Of a stretch of DNA of 64,000 nucleotides, positions 51,140 to 59,923 are shown one piece after another. The position numbers were made by a program, and so were the translations under genes. This DNA is from Allobosea psychrotolerans (GTDB taxonomy: Bacteria; Pseudomonadota; Alphaproteobacteria; Rhizobiales; Beijerinckiaceae), in assembly GCF_002917105.1 (NCBI RefSeq), contig NZ_PQFZ01000003.1, positions 153,808 through 217,807 on the forward strand, given 5' to 3'. Each line of letters begins with the position of its first letter. Position 1 is the first letter of the stretch. Below the pieces are notes generated by a model, which did no database searches, was not told where the DNA came from, and saw only the letters and a list, made by a program, of their open reading frames with translations.

Positions 51140-52038
51140 GTTGACTGCGCCTGGGTTTCGAGCAGGCCGCGCGCGATCTCACGCCGGCTGCCATGCGCGC
51201 TTGCCTGCGAGTTCAGGACGAGCGTCAGTGCGTCGCCGGTCGGCATCGCGTCGCCGAAGGGGGCGATGAGCCTGCCGTCGCGCAGATGCGGCGCGATCAG
51301 GCTCATCCGGCCCATCAGCACGCCGGAGCCCGAGAGCGCGGCGTCGAGCGCCAGGCTGTAGAGCGAGAAGGAGGGGCCGCGTGTCGGGTCGATCGTCCCG
51401 ATGCCCCCGGCGAAGGCGAGCCAGCGCCGCCAATCCTCCCGCCAGACAGCGTCATGCAGCAAGGTCGCGCGGGCCAGATCTCCGACGCTTGTGAGCGTGC
51501 GCGCAAGAGCCGGCGCGCAGACCGGCAGGATCATGTCCGGGCCCAGCGTCAACGCATCGACGGGCAGCGCCTCCGGGCCGAGATAAAACAGCGCCAGATC
51601 ATGCGGCTCGCGGCGTGGATCCGGCGGCTGTTCCATCGCCGAGACCGAGATCTGCAGCCCGGGAAACGCAGCCTGCAGTGCGGCCAGGCGCGGCGAGAGC
51701 CAGAGCTGGGCGATGCAGGGCAGGGCGGCGATGGTCAGTGCGCGGCCCTCATGCCCGGCGCGCAACTCCTGCACAGCCTGTCCCAGCGTGTCGAAGCCGC
51801 GCGTCAGCTTGGGCAGGGCGTTGCGCGCGCCCTCCGTGAGTTCGACCCGCTGGGCGAGGCGGCGGAACAGCGGGAAGCCGAGCCAGGCCTCCAACTGCCG
51901 GATCTGCTGTGTCACCGCGCCGGCCGTGACGCCGAGCTCCTCGGCCGCCTTGACGAAGCTTTCGCAGCGCGCTGCCGCCTCGAATGCCCGCAAGGCGTTG
52001 AGGGAGGGCAGGCGCGGGCGCGGTGGTTTGACGGGCAT
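51103..52038 (-). CDS. LysR family regulator (GcvA-like)
   Basis: A 311-aa regulator. Winged HTH: LPSLNALRAFEAAARCESFVKAAEELGVTAGAVTQQIRQLEAWLGFPLFRR, close to the GcvA subgroup. A periplasmic-binding-like effector domain follows. It is divergent from the SHMT-like gene at 52163, so it probably controls that gene, perhaps in response to an amino acid. Its end overlaps cysE by 37 bp on the opposite strand. Confidence 0.9.
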   Translation of the reverse strand: MPVKPPRPRLPSLNALRAFEAAARCESFVKAAEELGVTAGAVTQQIRQLEAWLGFPLFRRLAQRVELTEGARNALPKLTRGFDTLGQAVQELRAGHEGRALTIAALPCIAQLWLSPRLAALQAAFPGLQISVSAMEQPPDPRREPHDLALFYLGPEALPVDALTLGPDMILPVCAPALARTLTSVGDLARATLLHDAVWREDWRRWLAFAGGIGTIDPTRGPSFSLYSLALDAALSGSGVLMGRMSLIAPHLRDGRLIAPFGDAMPTGDALTLVLNSQASAHGSRREIARGLLETQAQSTQIALPQSPARI

Positions 52039-52162
52039 GAGAGGCCATTTCCTAGGCTGAGATTTTCTCTGCCTGGGAGCGAGGATTACTCGTTTGCGCA
52101 GCCCAGCGCAAACCGGTCATATCCTTCGCATCATGCGGAATTATCGCGAGGAGGATCGATCG

Positions 52163-53485
52163 ATGACGGCTCTGGGCAGGCGCGACTGGGTTCCGCAGGC
52201 GAGCGAGGATTACGTGCTCGGCATCGCCTCCGAGACGGCCGGCCAGTCGCTCGACGCGGTCGAAGCGCGGATCGCGGCGCTGACGGTCGAGAACCGCAAC
52301 ATCCATGAGCGCGACTGCATCAACCTCAACCCCGCGACCAATGTGATGAACCCCAAGGCCGAGGCCGCGCTTGCGGCGGGGCTCGGCGCCCGGCCCTCAC
52401 TCGGCTATCCCGGCGACAAATACGAGATGGGGCTGGAGGCGATCGAGAAGATCGAGATCATCGCCGCCGAACTCGCCGCCGAGGTCTTCGGCGCGAAATA
52501 TGCCGAGATCCGCGTGCCCTCGGGCGCCATCGCCAATCTCTATGCCTTCATGGCCGCGGCCAAGCCCGGCGATTGCATCATCGCGCCGCCGGGCGCGATC
52601 GGCGGCCATGTCACGCATCATGGCGCCGGCGCCGCAGGGCTTTACGGCATCGTTACCCATCCCGCCCCGGTCGATCCGGTGAACTACACGGTCGACCTTG
52701 CGCGCCTGCGCGAGGATGCCTTGCGATTGAAGCCCAAGCTGATCTCGATCGGCGGCAGCCTCAACCTCTTCGCCCATCCGATCCGCGAGATCCGCGCGAT
52801 CGCCGATGAAATCGGCGCGATCGTGCTGTTCGACGCCGCGCATATGTCGGGCATGATCGCCGGCCATGGCTGGCAACAGCCGCTGGAGGAGGGGGCTCAT
52901 CTGATGACGATGAGCACCTATAAAAGCCTGGGCGGACCGCCATCGGGTCTGATCGTCACCAACGATGCCGATATCGCCAAGCGGCTGGACGCGATTGCCT
53001 ATCCCGGCCTGACCGCGAATTTCGACGCGGCGAAATCGGCCTCGCTGGCGATCACGCTGCTCGACTGGAAGGCGCATGGCCGTGCCTACGCGCAGATGAT
53101 GGCTGAGACGGCCAAGGCGCTGGGCGAGGCGCTGGTCGAGCGGCAGGTGCCGGTCTTCGCGCGCGATCGCGGCCTGACGACCTCGCATCAATTCGCCATC
53201 GAGGCTCACAGCTATGGCGGCGGCCAGGCGGCGGCCAAGACGCTGCGCGCCGTTAACATCCTGAGCTGCGGCATCGGCCTGCCCCTGCCCGAGATCGCGG
53301 GTGACGTGAACGGGCTCAGGCTCGGCACGCCCGAGATCGTGCGCTTCGGCATGACGCCCGCCGACATGCCCGAATTGGCCGGTTACATCGCCGAGGGGCT
53401 GAACGGCTCGCGGCCGGCGGAAGCGGTGGCGAAGGATGTCACGGCATTCCGGGCACGGTTCAGGACGCTGCACTTCATGCGGTGA
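52163..53485 (+). CDS. Serine hydroxymethyltransferase-like PLP enzyme
   Basis: A 440-aa fold-type I PLP enzyme of the SHMT/GlyA family: NRNIHERDCINLNPATNVMNP, PSLGYPGDKYEMG (cf. YPGRRYYGG of GlyA), FDAAHMSGMIAGHGW, and the PLP lysine about 254 in MSTYKSLGGPPSG (GlyA has TTHKTLRGPRGG). The motif differences suggest it is a paralogue, not the housekeeping GlyA. Possible activity: aldol cleavage of a beta-hydroxy or alpha-substituted amino acid. ATG 52163 has GAGGAGG upstream. Likely regulated by the divergent LysR gene. Confidence 0.88.
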   Translation: MTALGRRDWVPQASEDYVLGIASETAGQSLDAVEARIAALTVENRNIHERDCINLNPATNVMNPKAEAALAAGLGARPSLGYPGDKYEMGLEAIEKIEIIAAELAAEVFGAKYAEIRVPSGAIANLYAFMAAAKPGDCIIAPPGAIGGHVTHHGAGAAGLYGIVTHPAPVDPVNYTVDLARLREDALRLKPKLISIGGSLNLFAHPIREIRAIADEIGAIVLFDAAHMSGMIAGHGWQQPLEEGAHLMTMSTYKSLGGPPSGLIVTNDADIAKRLDAIAYPGLTANFDAAKSASLAITLLDWKAHGRAYAQMMAETAKALGEALVERQVPVFARDRGLTTSHQFAIEAHSYGGGQAAAKTLRAVNILSCGIGLPLPEIAGDVNGLRLGTPEIVRFGMTPADMPELAGYIAEGLNGSRPAEAVAKDVTAFRARFRTLHFMR

Positions 53486-53542
53486 GGGGGTGGCGCGATG
53501 GGCTCGTGCAAGGCGCCGACTCTCAACCCATCGTCGCTCTCA

Positions 53543-54502
53543 TCAGGTCCCCGCAGCTGTGACCGCTGCCGGGACGCTGCTGGACCAGTATCGTTTCGGC
53601 GCTCGTCCAAGGACGCGCTTGAATGCGTTGCCGAATGCGCTTTCTGATGCGTAACCGAGCTGCGCTGCCAGGCTCGCCACCGAACCTTCGTTTCGCCGCA
53701 GCGCTTCGCGGGCGACCTGCATGCGCCAGCGCAGCAGGTAGTCGAGCGGTGGGGCGCCGACTAAATCCTTGAAGCGGAGCGCAAAGCCGGATCGCGACAT
53801 GCCGACGGCCGAAGCGAGCTCGCCGACGGTCCATCGGTGACCGATATCGCCATGCATCAAACTGAGCGCCGCTCCGATTTTTCGGTCGGCGAGCGCGCCG
53901 ATCCACCCGGTGCCGTCATTGCCGTGAAGCGCCACATAGCCGCGAAGGGCTTGGACGAGCAGGATATCGGCCAGGCGATGCGTTATCAGGGATGAGCCGA
54001 TCCTCGTGGACCGGATTTCCCCGTCGAGAATCTCGAGCGTGCCGCGGAGCACGGCCGCTGCCGGATCCTGGGCCGGGATGTGAATCAGCGGAGGCAGGGC
54101 ATCGAGCAGGAGTTGTGCGTTGCCGGCGTGAAAAACAAAGGCTCCGCCGAGCAGCACGGTCTCGGCGCCGCCGTAGTGAGCGACGTCGGAATGCGCCCAG
54201 TCGAACAGCGCAATCCCATCCTCTGGCAGCTTTCGGGGGTCATTGGCGATCACATAGGGCGGTGCGTTCGTCAGCAGAAAGGTGTCGCCTGCTTCGAGTC
54301 GGTATGGCTGTTCGTCCTGGAGCGTGATCCAGCATTGCCCGCGCAGAACCGCGACGAATTTCAGGGCAGGCTTCGCGGGAAACCGTAACGCCCACGCGCC
54401 GCCCGCCTCGAGGCGGGTGCAGCGAGCGCTCCGCATATCGAGCAAGGAGAGGGCCTCGGATAACGGATCCACCACAGAACTGGAGGATGGCGACGATTTC
54501 AT
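53543..54502 (-). CDS. AraC family regulator with cupin sensor domain
   Basis: A 319-aa regulator. An N-terminal cupin_6-type domain (LKFVAVLRGQCWITLQDEQPYRLEAGDTFLLTN) is followed by a C-terminal double HTH (GHRWTVGELASAVGMSRSGFALRFKDLVGAPPLDYLLRWRM; LAAQLGYASESAFGNAFKRVLGRAPKRYW). ATG 54502 fits the domain start. It is divergent from the SDR gene at 54565, 62 bp apart, and probably regulates it. Confidence 0.92.
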   Translation of the reverse strand: MKSSPSSSSVVDPLSEALSLLDMRSARCTRLEAGGAWALRFPAKPALKFVAVLRGQCWITLQDEQPYRLEAGDTFLLTNAPPYVIANDPRKLPEDGIALFDWAHSDVAHYGGAETVLLGGAFVFHAGNAQLLLDALPPLIHIPAQDPAAAVLRGTLEILDGEIRSTRIGSSLITHRLADILLVQALRGYVALHGNDGTGWIGALADRKIGAALSLMHGDIGHRWTVGELASAVGMSRSGFALRFKDLVGAPPLDYLLRWRMQVAREALRRNEGSVASLAAQLGYASESAFGNAFKRVLGRAPKRYWSSSVPAAVTAAGT

Positions 54503-54564
54503 GGCGTATGACGCATAGATCATCCGCTGTACGGCTGCAATGAATCCCGGAAAGGGAGACAATC

Positions 54565-55302
54565 ATGGCGGACAATACGGGCAAGGTCGTTGCCATAACG
54601 GGCGCAAGTAGCGGCATCGGGGAAGCAACCGCGCTCCTGCTTGCCGGGCGCGGCGCGAAACTGGTCCTCGGCGCGCGCCGGTCGGATCGGCTTGAAGCGC
54701 TTGCCACGCGCATCACGGCAGCGGGCGGGGAGGCCATCTATGCAGTCACGGACGTCAGGCGGCGCGATGATCTGGCCAATCTCGTCGCTCTTGCTTGTGA
54801 TCGACACGGCAAGCTCGACGTTCTCGTGAGCAATGCCGGCGTGGGGCCAATCTCGTTCTTCGACGATCTATGCGTCGATGAGTGGGAGGAGATGATCGAC
54901 GTCAATCTCAAGGGCTTCCTGTATGGCGTTGCCGCAGCGCTGCCTGTTTTCCGCAAGCAGGGCTTCGGGCATTTCGTCACCGTTCTCTCGACGGCCGGGC
55001 TCAGGATAGTGCCGCAGCAAGGTGTCTACGCCGGAACGAAGAACGCTGTGCGCACCATCTCGGAGGCTCTGCGCCAGGAGGCCGGAGACAAGCTGCGTGT
55101 AACCGGCGTTTCGCCGGGCTTCGTTCACACGGATTTTGCCGAAACCATAAAGGATCCGGGCAGCAAAGCAGCCGTGATTGCAAAGAGAGACAGGATCGCG
55201 ATCCCGCCAGAGGCGATTGCGCGCGGCATCGCTTTCGCCATCGAGCAGCCGGCCAATGTCGACGTGGGTGATATCGTTATCCGTCCGACCGCGCAGGATT
55301 AG
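54565..55302 (+). CDS. SDR family oxidoreductase
   Basis: A 245-aa classical short-chain dehydrogenase: ITGASSGIGEATALLLAGRGAKLVL, NAGVGP, VLSTAGLRIVPQQGVYAGTKNAV (catalytic Ser, Tyr, Lys) and a PGFVHTDF segment. Resembles the YdfG/serine-dehydrogenase-like group. AAAGGGAG precedes ATG 54565. Likely a target of the divergent AraC regulator. Confidence 0.92.
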   Translation: MADNTGKVVAITGASSGIGEATALLLAGRGAKLVLGARRSDRLEALATRITAAGGEAIYAVTDVRRRDDLANLVALACDRHGKLDVLVSNAGVGPISFFDDLCVDEWEEMIDVNLKGFLYGVAAALPVFRKQGFGHFVTVLSTAGLRIVPQQGVYAGTKNAVRTISEALRQEAGDKLRVTGVSPGFVHTDFAETIKDPGSKAAVIAKRDRIAIPPEAIARGIAFAIEQPANVDVGDIVIRPTAQD

Positions 55303-55373
55303 CTCGGTCTCGCATGACCGGCGGACCTCTTGTTGAGGAAGAGCGGAATGCTGCTCCGGAAGCAGCTTGCTTT

Positions 55374-55455
55374 CGCGGCTTCGCCTTGGCGATGCGCCAG
55401 CGATCGGGAGCTTCGATCGCGATCTCGCCGGCGTCGAGGAAGGGCCCAAACGGCG
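55374..55455 (-). pseudogene. Decayed C-terminal fragment of a beta-lactamase-like gene
   Basis: The minus strand encodes GPFLDAGEIAIEAPDRWRIA, nearly identical in register to SPFLDAGEIAIEAQDRGRIV in the serine hydrolase at 57983-59368 (C-terminal domain). DNA identity continues for about 70 bp. No other part of the protein is present and the surrounding frame is non-coding, so this is a remnant of a lost paralogue or a partial duplication. Confidence 0.7.
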
Positions 55456-55587
55456 CTCTGCCGGCAGAAGCCGGCCAGGGATGGACGGTATTGCGTGGGG
55501 CTTCCACGCGTTGCACTTGATGCGGTGAGGGGGCGGGGCCCCGAAGCACTTGACCGTCGGCTGTCGAGCTTTCACAGTCGTCGCTAT

Positions 55588-55706
55588 TCCAGGGAGATCC
55601 CCGGCAAGGGGCTGAGACACCGCTGGCAGACCGGGGCAACCCGGATAAGCGCGCGGAAATCCTTCGAACCTGATCCGGTTCATACCGGCGGAGGGATGGA
55701 TTTCCG
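55588..55706 (+). promoter_or_regulatory. TPP riboswitch (THI element)
   Basis: The thiamine pyrophosphate aptamer is recognisable by GGGGCTGAGA (pyrimidine-sensor helix), the ACCCGGATAA region, GAACCTGATCCGGTTCATAC and CGGCGGAGGGA in that order, followed by thiO 70 bases later. It should lower expression of thiO-thiS-thiG when TPP is abundant. Confidence 0.92.
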
Positions 55707-55741
55707 GGCATGAAGCCGGCGGCCCGTAAGGCCGCAGATAT

Positions 55742-55767
55742 CCTCGCCCCCCCGTCGCGGCGAGGAG
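55742..55767 (+). promoter_or_regulatory. Shine-Dalgarno-sequestering hairpin of the TPP riboswitch
   Basis: CCTCGCC (55742-55748) can pair with GGCGAGG (55759-55765) around a 10-base loop. The right arm contains most of the GAGGAG ribosome site (55762-55767) of thiO at 55774. This suggests control at translation initiation, not at transcription termination (no U-run). Confidence 0.75.
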
Positions 55768-55773
55768 TTTGCG

Positions 55774-56958
55774 ATGAGAGGCCCGCCCGACACCAGTTTG
55801 CGCCGCCAGCAGGCCGCACCGCCCGACGCTCCGGCGCCGCCGGCCTCGACGGATGTCGCCATCATCGGCGGCGGCGTGATCGGCCTGATGACCGGCTGGC
55901 GCCTGCTGCGCGCGGGCCTGCGGGTCGCACTCTTCGAGCGCGGCACGCTCGGCCAGGGCGCGAGCCTCGCTGCGACCGGTATGCTGGCGGCGGCTGCCGA
56001 ATTCGAGCCCGGCGGCGAAGATCATGTCGCGCTCGCATTGGAGAGTCAGCGCCTCTGGCCCGGCTTTGCCGCCGAATTATCGGCCGATGGCGGGCTCGAC
56101 ATCGACTACCGCAGGGATGGCATTCTCCTTGTCGCCACGGCGCGCGACGAGGTGGCGCGATTGCGTTTCCGCCAGGAGATGCAGCGGCGGGCCGGGCTCG
56201 CGACGCTGTGGCTCGACGGTGCCTCCTGCCGAGGCTTTGAGCCCGGCCTGCGGCCCTCCGTCGTGGCCGGCATCCATTGTCCCGGCGATCATCAGGTCGA
56301 CCCGGTCAGGGTGATCGCGGCCCTGCGGCAAGCCTTCATCGGGCGCGGCGGTATCCTGCTCGAAGGCTCGCTTGCGACGCCTTGGTTGCAAGCAGGGCGC
56401 GCCGTGGGCGTCACGCTGCCGCGAGGGGCGGTGAAGGCTGGGATCGTCGTCGCTGCCGGCGGGGCCTGGACCGAGATAGCGGGGCTTTCCCTGCCATTGC
56501 GGCCGCTCAAGGGGCAGTCGCTGGCACTGACATGCCCGCCGCATCGGCCGCTCCTCTCCTGCATGGTCTGGACCGACCAGGTCCATCTCGCGCCAAAGAG
56601 CGACGGCACGCTGATCGTCGGCGCGACCATGGAGGAGTGCGGCTTCGACGATGCCGTGACCGCGGGCGGCGTCTACGCGCTGCTCGAAGGTGCGCGGCGC
56701 ATCCTGCCCGGCATCGAGGACCTGCCGATCGCCGCGATCTGGTCGGGCTTCCGCCCGACCAGTGCCGACGACGCGCCGATCCTCGGCGAGACCCGGATTC
56801 CAGGCCTGCTCCTCGCCACGGGACATCATCGCAACGGCTATCTGCTGGCCCCCGTCACCGCGACAGCGATCACGCAACTCATCACCGGCGGGCGCATCAC
56901 AGGGCCGGCGGCATCATTTGGACCGGAGCGTTTCTCAGCACAGGAGGCCGTGGCATGA
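55774..56958 (+). CDS. thiO: Glycine oxidase ThiO
   Basis: A 394-aa FAD-dependent amine oxidase giving the iminoglycine used for the thiazole ring. N-terminal dinucleotide fold DVAIIGGGVIGLMTGWRLL (about 27-45); LRPLKGQSLALTCPPHRPLL; C-terminal IAAIWSGFRPTSADDAPILGE and LLATGHHRNGYLLAPVTA, typical of DAO/ThiO. ATG 55774 is six bases after GAGGAG, which lies in the riboswitch hairpin. Stop overlaps thiS. Confidence 0.93.
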   Translation: MRGPPDTSLRRQQAAPPDAPAPPASTDVAIIGGGVIGLMTGWRLLRAGLRVALFERGTLGQGASLAATGMLAAAAEFEPGGEDHVALALESQRLWPGFAAELSADGGLDIDYRRDGILLVATARDEVARLRFRQEMQRRAGLATLWLDGASCRGFEPGLRPSVVAGIHCPGDHQVDPVRVIAALRQAFIGRGGILLEGSLATPWLQAGRAVGVTLPRGAVKAGIVVAAGGAWTEIAGLSLPLRPLKGQSLALTCPPHRPLLSCMVWTDQVHLAPKSDGTLIVGATMEECGFDDAVTAGGVYALLEGARRILPGIEDLPIAAIWSGFRPTSADDAPILGETRIPGLLLATGHHRNGYLLAPVTATAITQLITGGRITGPAASFGPERFSAQEAVA

Positions 56959-57167
56959 AGCTCATCGTCAATGGACGCGATCACGACAGCGCCGCCGAGG
57001 ATCTGCTGGCGCTATGGCGGGAGCGCACGGCCGAGCTCGATCTGCCGGGCCCGCAGGGCTTCGCCATCGCGCTGAACGGAATGGTGGTGAAGCAGTCGCA
57101 ATGGCAGGTCACACGTCTGGCGTCCGGTGACCGCGTCGAAATCATTCGCGCCTTTCAAGGAGGTTGA
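56955..57167 (+). CDS. thiS: Sulfur carrier protein ThiS
   Basis: A 70-aa ubiquitin-like sulfur carrier starting [11 protein letters not shown] and ending [10 protein letters not shown]. The C-terminal Gly-Gly is the site adenylated by ThiF and loaded with sulfur as thiocarboxylate. The overlap with thiO (ATGA) and the one-base gap to thiG show one coupled unit. Confidence 0.95.
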   Translation: MKLIVNGRDHDSAAEDLLALWRERTAELDLPGPQGFAIALNGMVVKQSQWQVTRLASGDRVEIIRAFQGG

Positions 57168-57168
57168 G

Positions 57169-57945
57169 ATGAGTGTCGCGGAACAGCCCTTCACCCTGGC
57201 AGGACAGCAGCTCGACTCCCGACTGCTGATCGGGACGGCCGGCTATCCCAATCAGCGCATCATGGTGGACGCGGTCGCCGCAAGCGGCGCGGAGATCGTG
57301 ACCCTGTCGCTGCGCCGGATCTCGCTGGCGGGCCATGGCTCCGATACGGCGCAGCTCTTGTCCGGCTATCGCTTCCTCCCCAACACCGCCGGCTGCGAGA
57401 CGGCGCGTGACGCCGTCCTGACGGCGGAACTCGCCCGCGAGGCGCTTGCAACCAACTGGATCAAGCTCGAGGTCATCGGCGACCGCGAGACGCTCTATCC
57501 CGATGTCGGGGAGCTGCTGGAGGCGACGCGCCAGCTGGTCGAGCTGGGCTTCGTCGTGCTGCCCTATTGCAATGACGATCCGGTCGTCTGCGCGCGCCTC
57601 GCCGATCTCGGAGCCGCCGCCGTGATGCCGATGGGCTCGCTGATCGGCTCCGGCATGGGCGTCGCCAACCCAGCCAATCTCGAACTGATCTGCGCGCGCT
57701 CGGCCGTTCCGGTGATCGTCGATGCCGGGCTGGGCACGGCGTCGGACGCCGCTATTGCGATGGAATGCGGCGCGAGCGCCGTGCTGCTCAACACCGCGAT
57801 CGCCAAGGCGAACGACCCGGTCCGCATGGCGCGCGCCATGCGCCATGCGGTCGAAGCCGGCTGGGATGCGCGCGCGGCCGGTCGCATTCAGCGCCGCGGC
57901 CGCGCCGAAGCGTCGAGCCCCCAGCTCGGGCTCGTCGGTTCGTGA
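57169..57945 (+). CDS. thiG: Thiazole synthase ThiG
   Basis: A 258-aa TIM-barrel enzyme joining deoxyxylulose phosphate, iminoglycine and ThiS-thiocarboxylate into the thiazole. Visible: [33 protein letters not shown], the Schiff-base lysine in [10 protein letters not shown] (about 99), [19 protein letters not shown] and [13 protein letters not shown]. The ribosome site AAGGAGG lies five bases before ATG 57169. thiE, thiC, thiF and thiD are not adjacent in this window. Confidence 0.96.
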   Translation: MSVAEQPFTLAGQQLDSRLLIGTAGYPNQRIMVDAVAASGAEIVTLSLRRISLAGHGSDTAQLLSGYRFLPNTAGCETARDAVLTAELAREALATNWIKLEVIGDRETLYPDVGELLEATRQLVELGFVVLPYCNDDPVVCARLADLGAAAVMPMGSLIGSGMGVANPANLELICARSAVPVIVDAGLGTASDAAIAMECGASAVLLNTAIAKANDPVRMARAMRHAVEAGWDARAAGRIQRRGRAEASSPQLGLVGS

Positions 57946-57982
57946 CCGCGCTGGAGGCTGGCCCGAGCCCGAGCGCCAAGCC

Positions 57983-59368
57983 TTAGACGTTACCGCTCTG
58001 ATAGCGCGCCAGCATCTCCGCCTTCAGAGCCGCCTCCGAGACGACATGCGCGCCGCCGAGCCAGACCGACTCGATGCGGCCTGTGTCGTCGCGCACCAGC
58101 CGCGCCGTTTCGCCGGGGCTGTTGAAGGAGGAGGCCTTGACGATGCGGCCGCGATCCTGCGCTTCGATCGCGATCTCTCCGGCATCGAGGAACGGGCTGA
58201 ACAGGGTCGGGTTGGCAACCAGCACCTTGTCGGCGAAGGGCACGAGGTCGCCCGGGTTCCAGATCGTCCACCAGCGGCCGGCCCAATCCTTGGTCGCGGC
58301 CGAGGGCGCGCCCAGCTCCTGGAAGCGCTTGAGGATCTGGACGATGCCGTCGAGCCAGGGATGGGCGAGGCCGTCGATGGCGTTGGTCAAGACCGAGATC
58401 GTCAGATCCTGCTCCGGCAGGACGACGGTGCGGGTGATGAAGCCCTGGAAGCCGCCGGAATGACCGAACCAGGCCCAGTCGCCTTCGCCGCCGGAGATGA
58501 TGCCGAGTCCGTAATGGCGACCGAGGCTGCTTTCCTCGTCGGTCCAGAGCCGGCGGCTCATCTCGCGGCGATTGAGGGGCGAGAGGATGCTGCGCTCGGC
58601 CTTCGGCGAGAGCTGCGCGAAATAGCGCGCGACATCGGCGGCCGTGGCGACGAAGCCGGCTGCCGACATCATCGCCTGGCAAGGGCTGTCGCCGGGCACG
58701 ACGACGCGATGCCCGAGCGGCCATTTCGGACTGTGGCCCCTGGCCATCGGGCCGGTCCAGAGACCGATATCGGGCATGGTTTCGGCAAGCCCGACTGCCG
58801 CCACGACCTCCCTGGCGATCCAGTCGGCATAGGGCTCGCCCGTCACCGCCTCGATCACCAGGCCGAGCAGGCCGAAGCCGTGATTGGAGTATTTGAGGCG
58901 CTGCGAGGCAGGCAGGACGGGCGGCAATGCCAGGTCGGAGAGCAGTTCCGCCTTGTCGCAATAGGGCTTGCGGTCGAAAAACTGGCCGTTGTCGGGGCCG
59001 TCGCGCGTCAGGCCGGCGCTGTTGGAGAGGAGCTGCGCCAGCGTGACGGCCGCGACCTCGGGATGGAGGCCGGGCACGAAGCTGCCCGCCTTGTCGTCGA
59101 GACGAAGGCGGCCGGCCTCGACCAGGCGCAGGATGCCGGCCGAGGTGAAGCTCTTCGAATGCGAGGCGATGCGGAAGCCGTGGCGCGGCGTCAGCGCCTC
59201 GCCGGTGGCGATGTCGGCCTTGCCGAAGGCGGCTTCCAGAACGATCTCCCGCCCGCTCGCGATCGCGACGGAGCATCCCGGCTGGTCGTGATGGCGGAGC
59301 TGGAACTCGAGCCAGCTGGAGACATAGGCGAGTGCGGCAGGCAGCCACGGCGTCATAGGGAGATCCAT
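57983..59368 (-). CDS. Serine hydrolase, class C beta-lactamase-like
   Basis: A 461-aa penicillin-binding-like serine hydrolase: SHSK (SxxK nucleophile) in FRIASHSKSFTSAGI, YSNHG (YxN) and WFGHSGGFQG (HxG in place of KTG). A C-terminal domain of about 100 residues follows (FADKVLVANPTLFSPFLDAGEIAIEAQD). No signal peptide, so probably cytosolic, as for many esterase or peptidase members; resistance to beta-lactams cannot be assumed. Start choice lies between GTG 59371, ATG 59368 and ATG 59356. Convergent with thiG. Confidence 0.88.
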   Translation of the reverse strand: MDLPMTPWLPAALAYVSSWLEFQLRHHDQPGCSVAIASGREIVLEAAFGKADIATGEALTPRHGFRIASHSKSFTSAGILRLVEAGRLRLDDKAGSFVPGLHPEVAAVTLAQLLSNSAGLTRDGPDNGQFFDRKPYCDKAELLSDLALPPVLPASQRLKYSNHGFGLLGLVIEAVTGEPYADWIAREVVAAVGLAETMPDIGLWTGPMARGHSPKWPLGHRVVVPGDSPCQAMMSAAGFVATAADVARYFAQLSPKAERSILSPLNRREMSRRLWTDEESSLGRHYGLGIISGGEGDWAWFGHSGGFQGFITRTVVLPEQDLTISVLTNAIDGLAHPWLDGIVQILKRFQELGAPSAATKDWAGRWWTIWNPGDLVPFADKVLVANPTLFSPFLDAGEIAIEAQDRGRIVKASSFNSPGETARLVRDDTGRIESVWLGGAHVVSEAALKAEMLARYQSGNV

Positions 59369-59569
59369 CACGAGCGAAGGGAGGGCGCACTATTGCAGAT
59401 CGCGCCGGCGCGTGCAGGCGCGCCGGGCGACGGTGGCCATGCGGGAATGGGAGGGCGGCGCTTGCGATGACGAGCACGGGAACCGTCGATCCGCGGCTCG
59501 ACAGCCTTCCGGCTTGCCCTTCCGGCCCCGCCATGGCATCCGTCCCGGCAACCGATAAGGACCGATACC

Positions 59570-59782
59570 GTGGACAAGACAGAACTCGCCAAGCTCGAAG
59601 GCTACCTGCGCCGCACCTTCGCCAACCATGCGATCAGCGTGCGGGCGCGCATGAAGAAGAACGATTCGGCCGAGGTTTATCTGGCCGACGAGTTCATCGG
59701 CATCATCCATGTCGATGACGAGGACGGCGACCGCTCGTTCAACTTCACCATGGCGATCCTCGACGTCGATCTCGAGGATTGA
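59570..59782 (+). CDS. DUF3126 family protein, 70 aa
   Basis: GTG 59570 is preceded by AAGGA. Begins MDKTELAKLEGYLRRTFANHAISVRARMKK, with DSAEVYLADEFIGIIHVDDEDGDRSFNFTMAILDVDL: the complete small DUF3126 domain found widely in alphaproteobacteria. Soluble and acidic; function unknown. Confidence 0.9.
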   Translation: MDKTELAKLEGYLRRTFANHAISVRARMKKNDSAEVYLADEFIGIIHVDDEDGDRSFNFTMAILDVDLED

Positions 59783-59923
59783 GACATTCCGCGAGGGCGG
59801 CCGTCTGACGCGGCCGCCTGCGCTTCCGGTGCTCACGGACAATAGTCCGCTGCGCTCCGGTTCTCGCCGGCTACGCCAGCCGACTCGCCCTGGCGAAATG
59901 TCGGACGGCGCTTGAGCGTCGGT

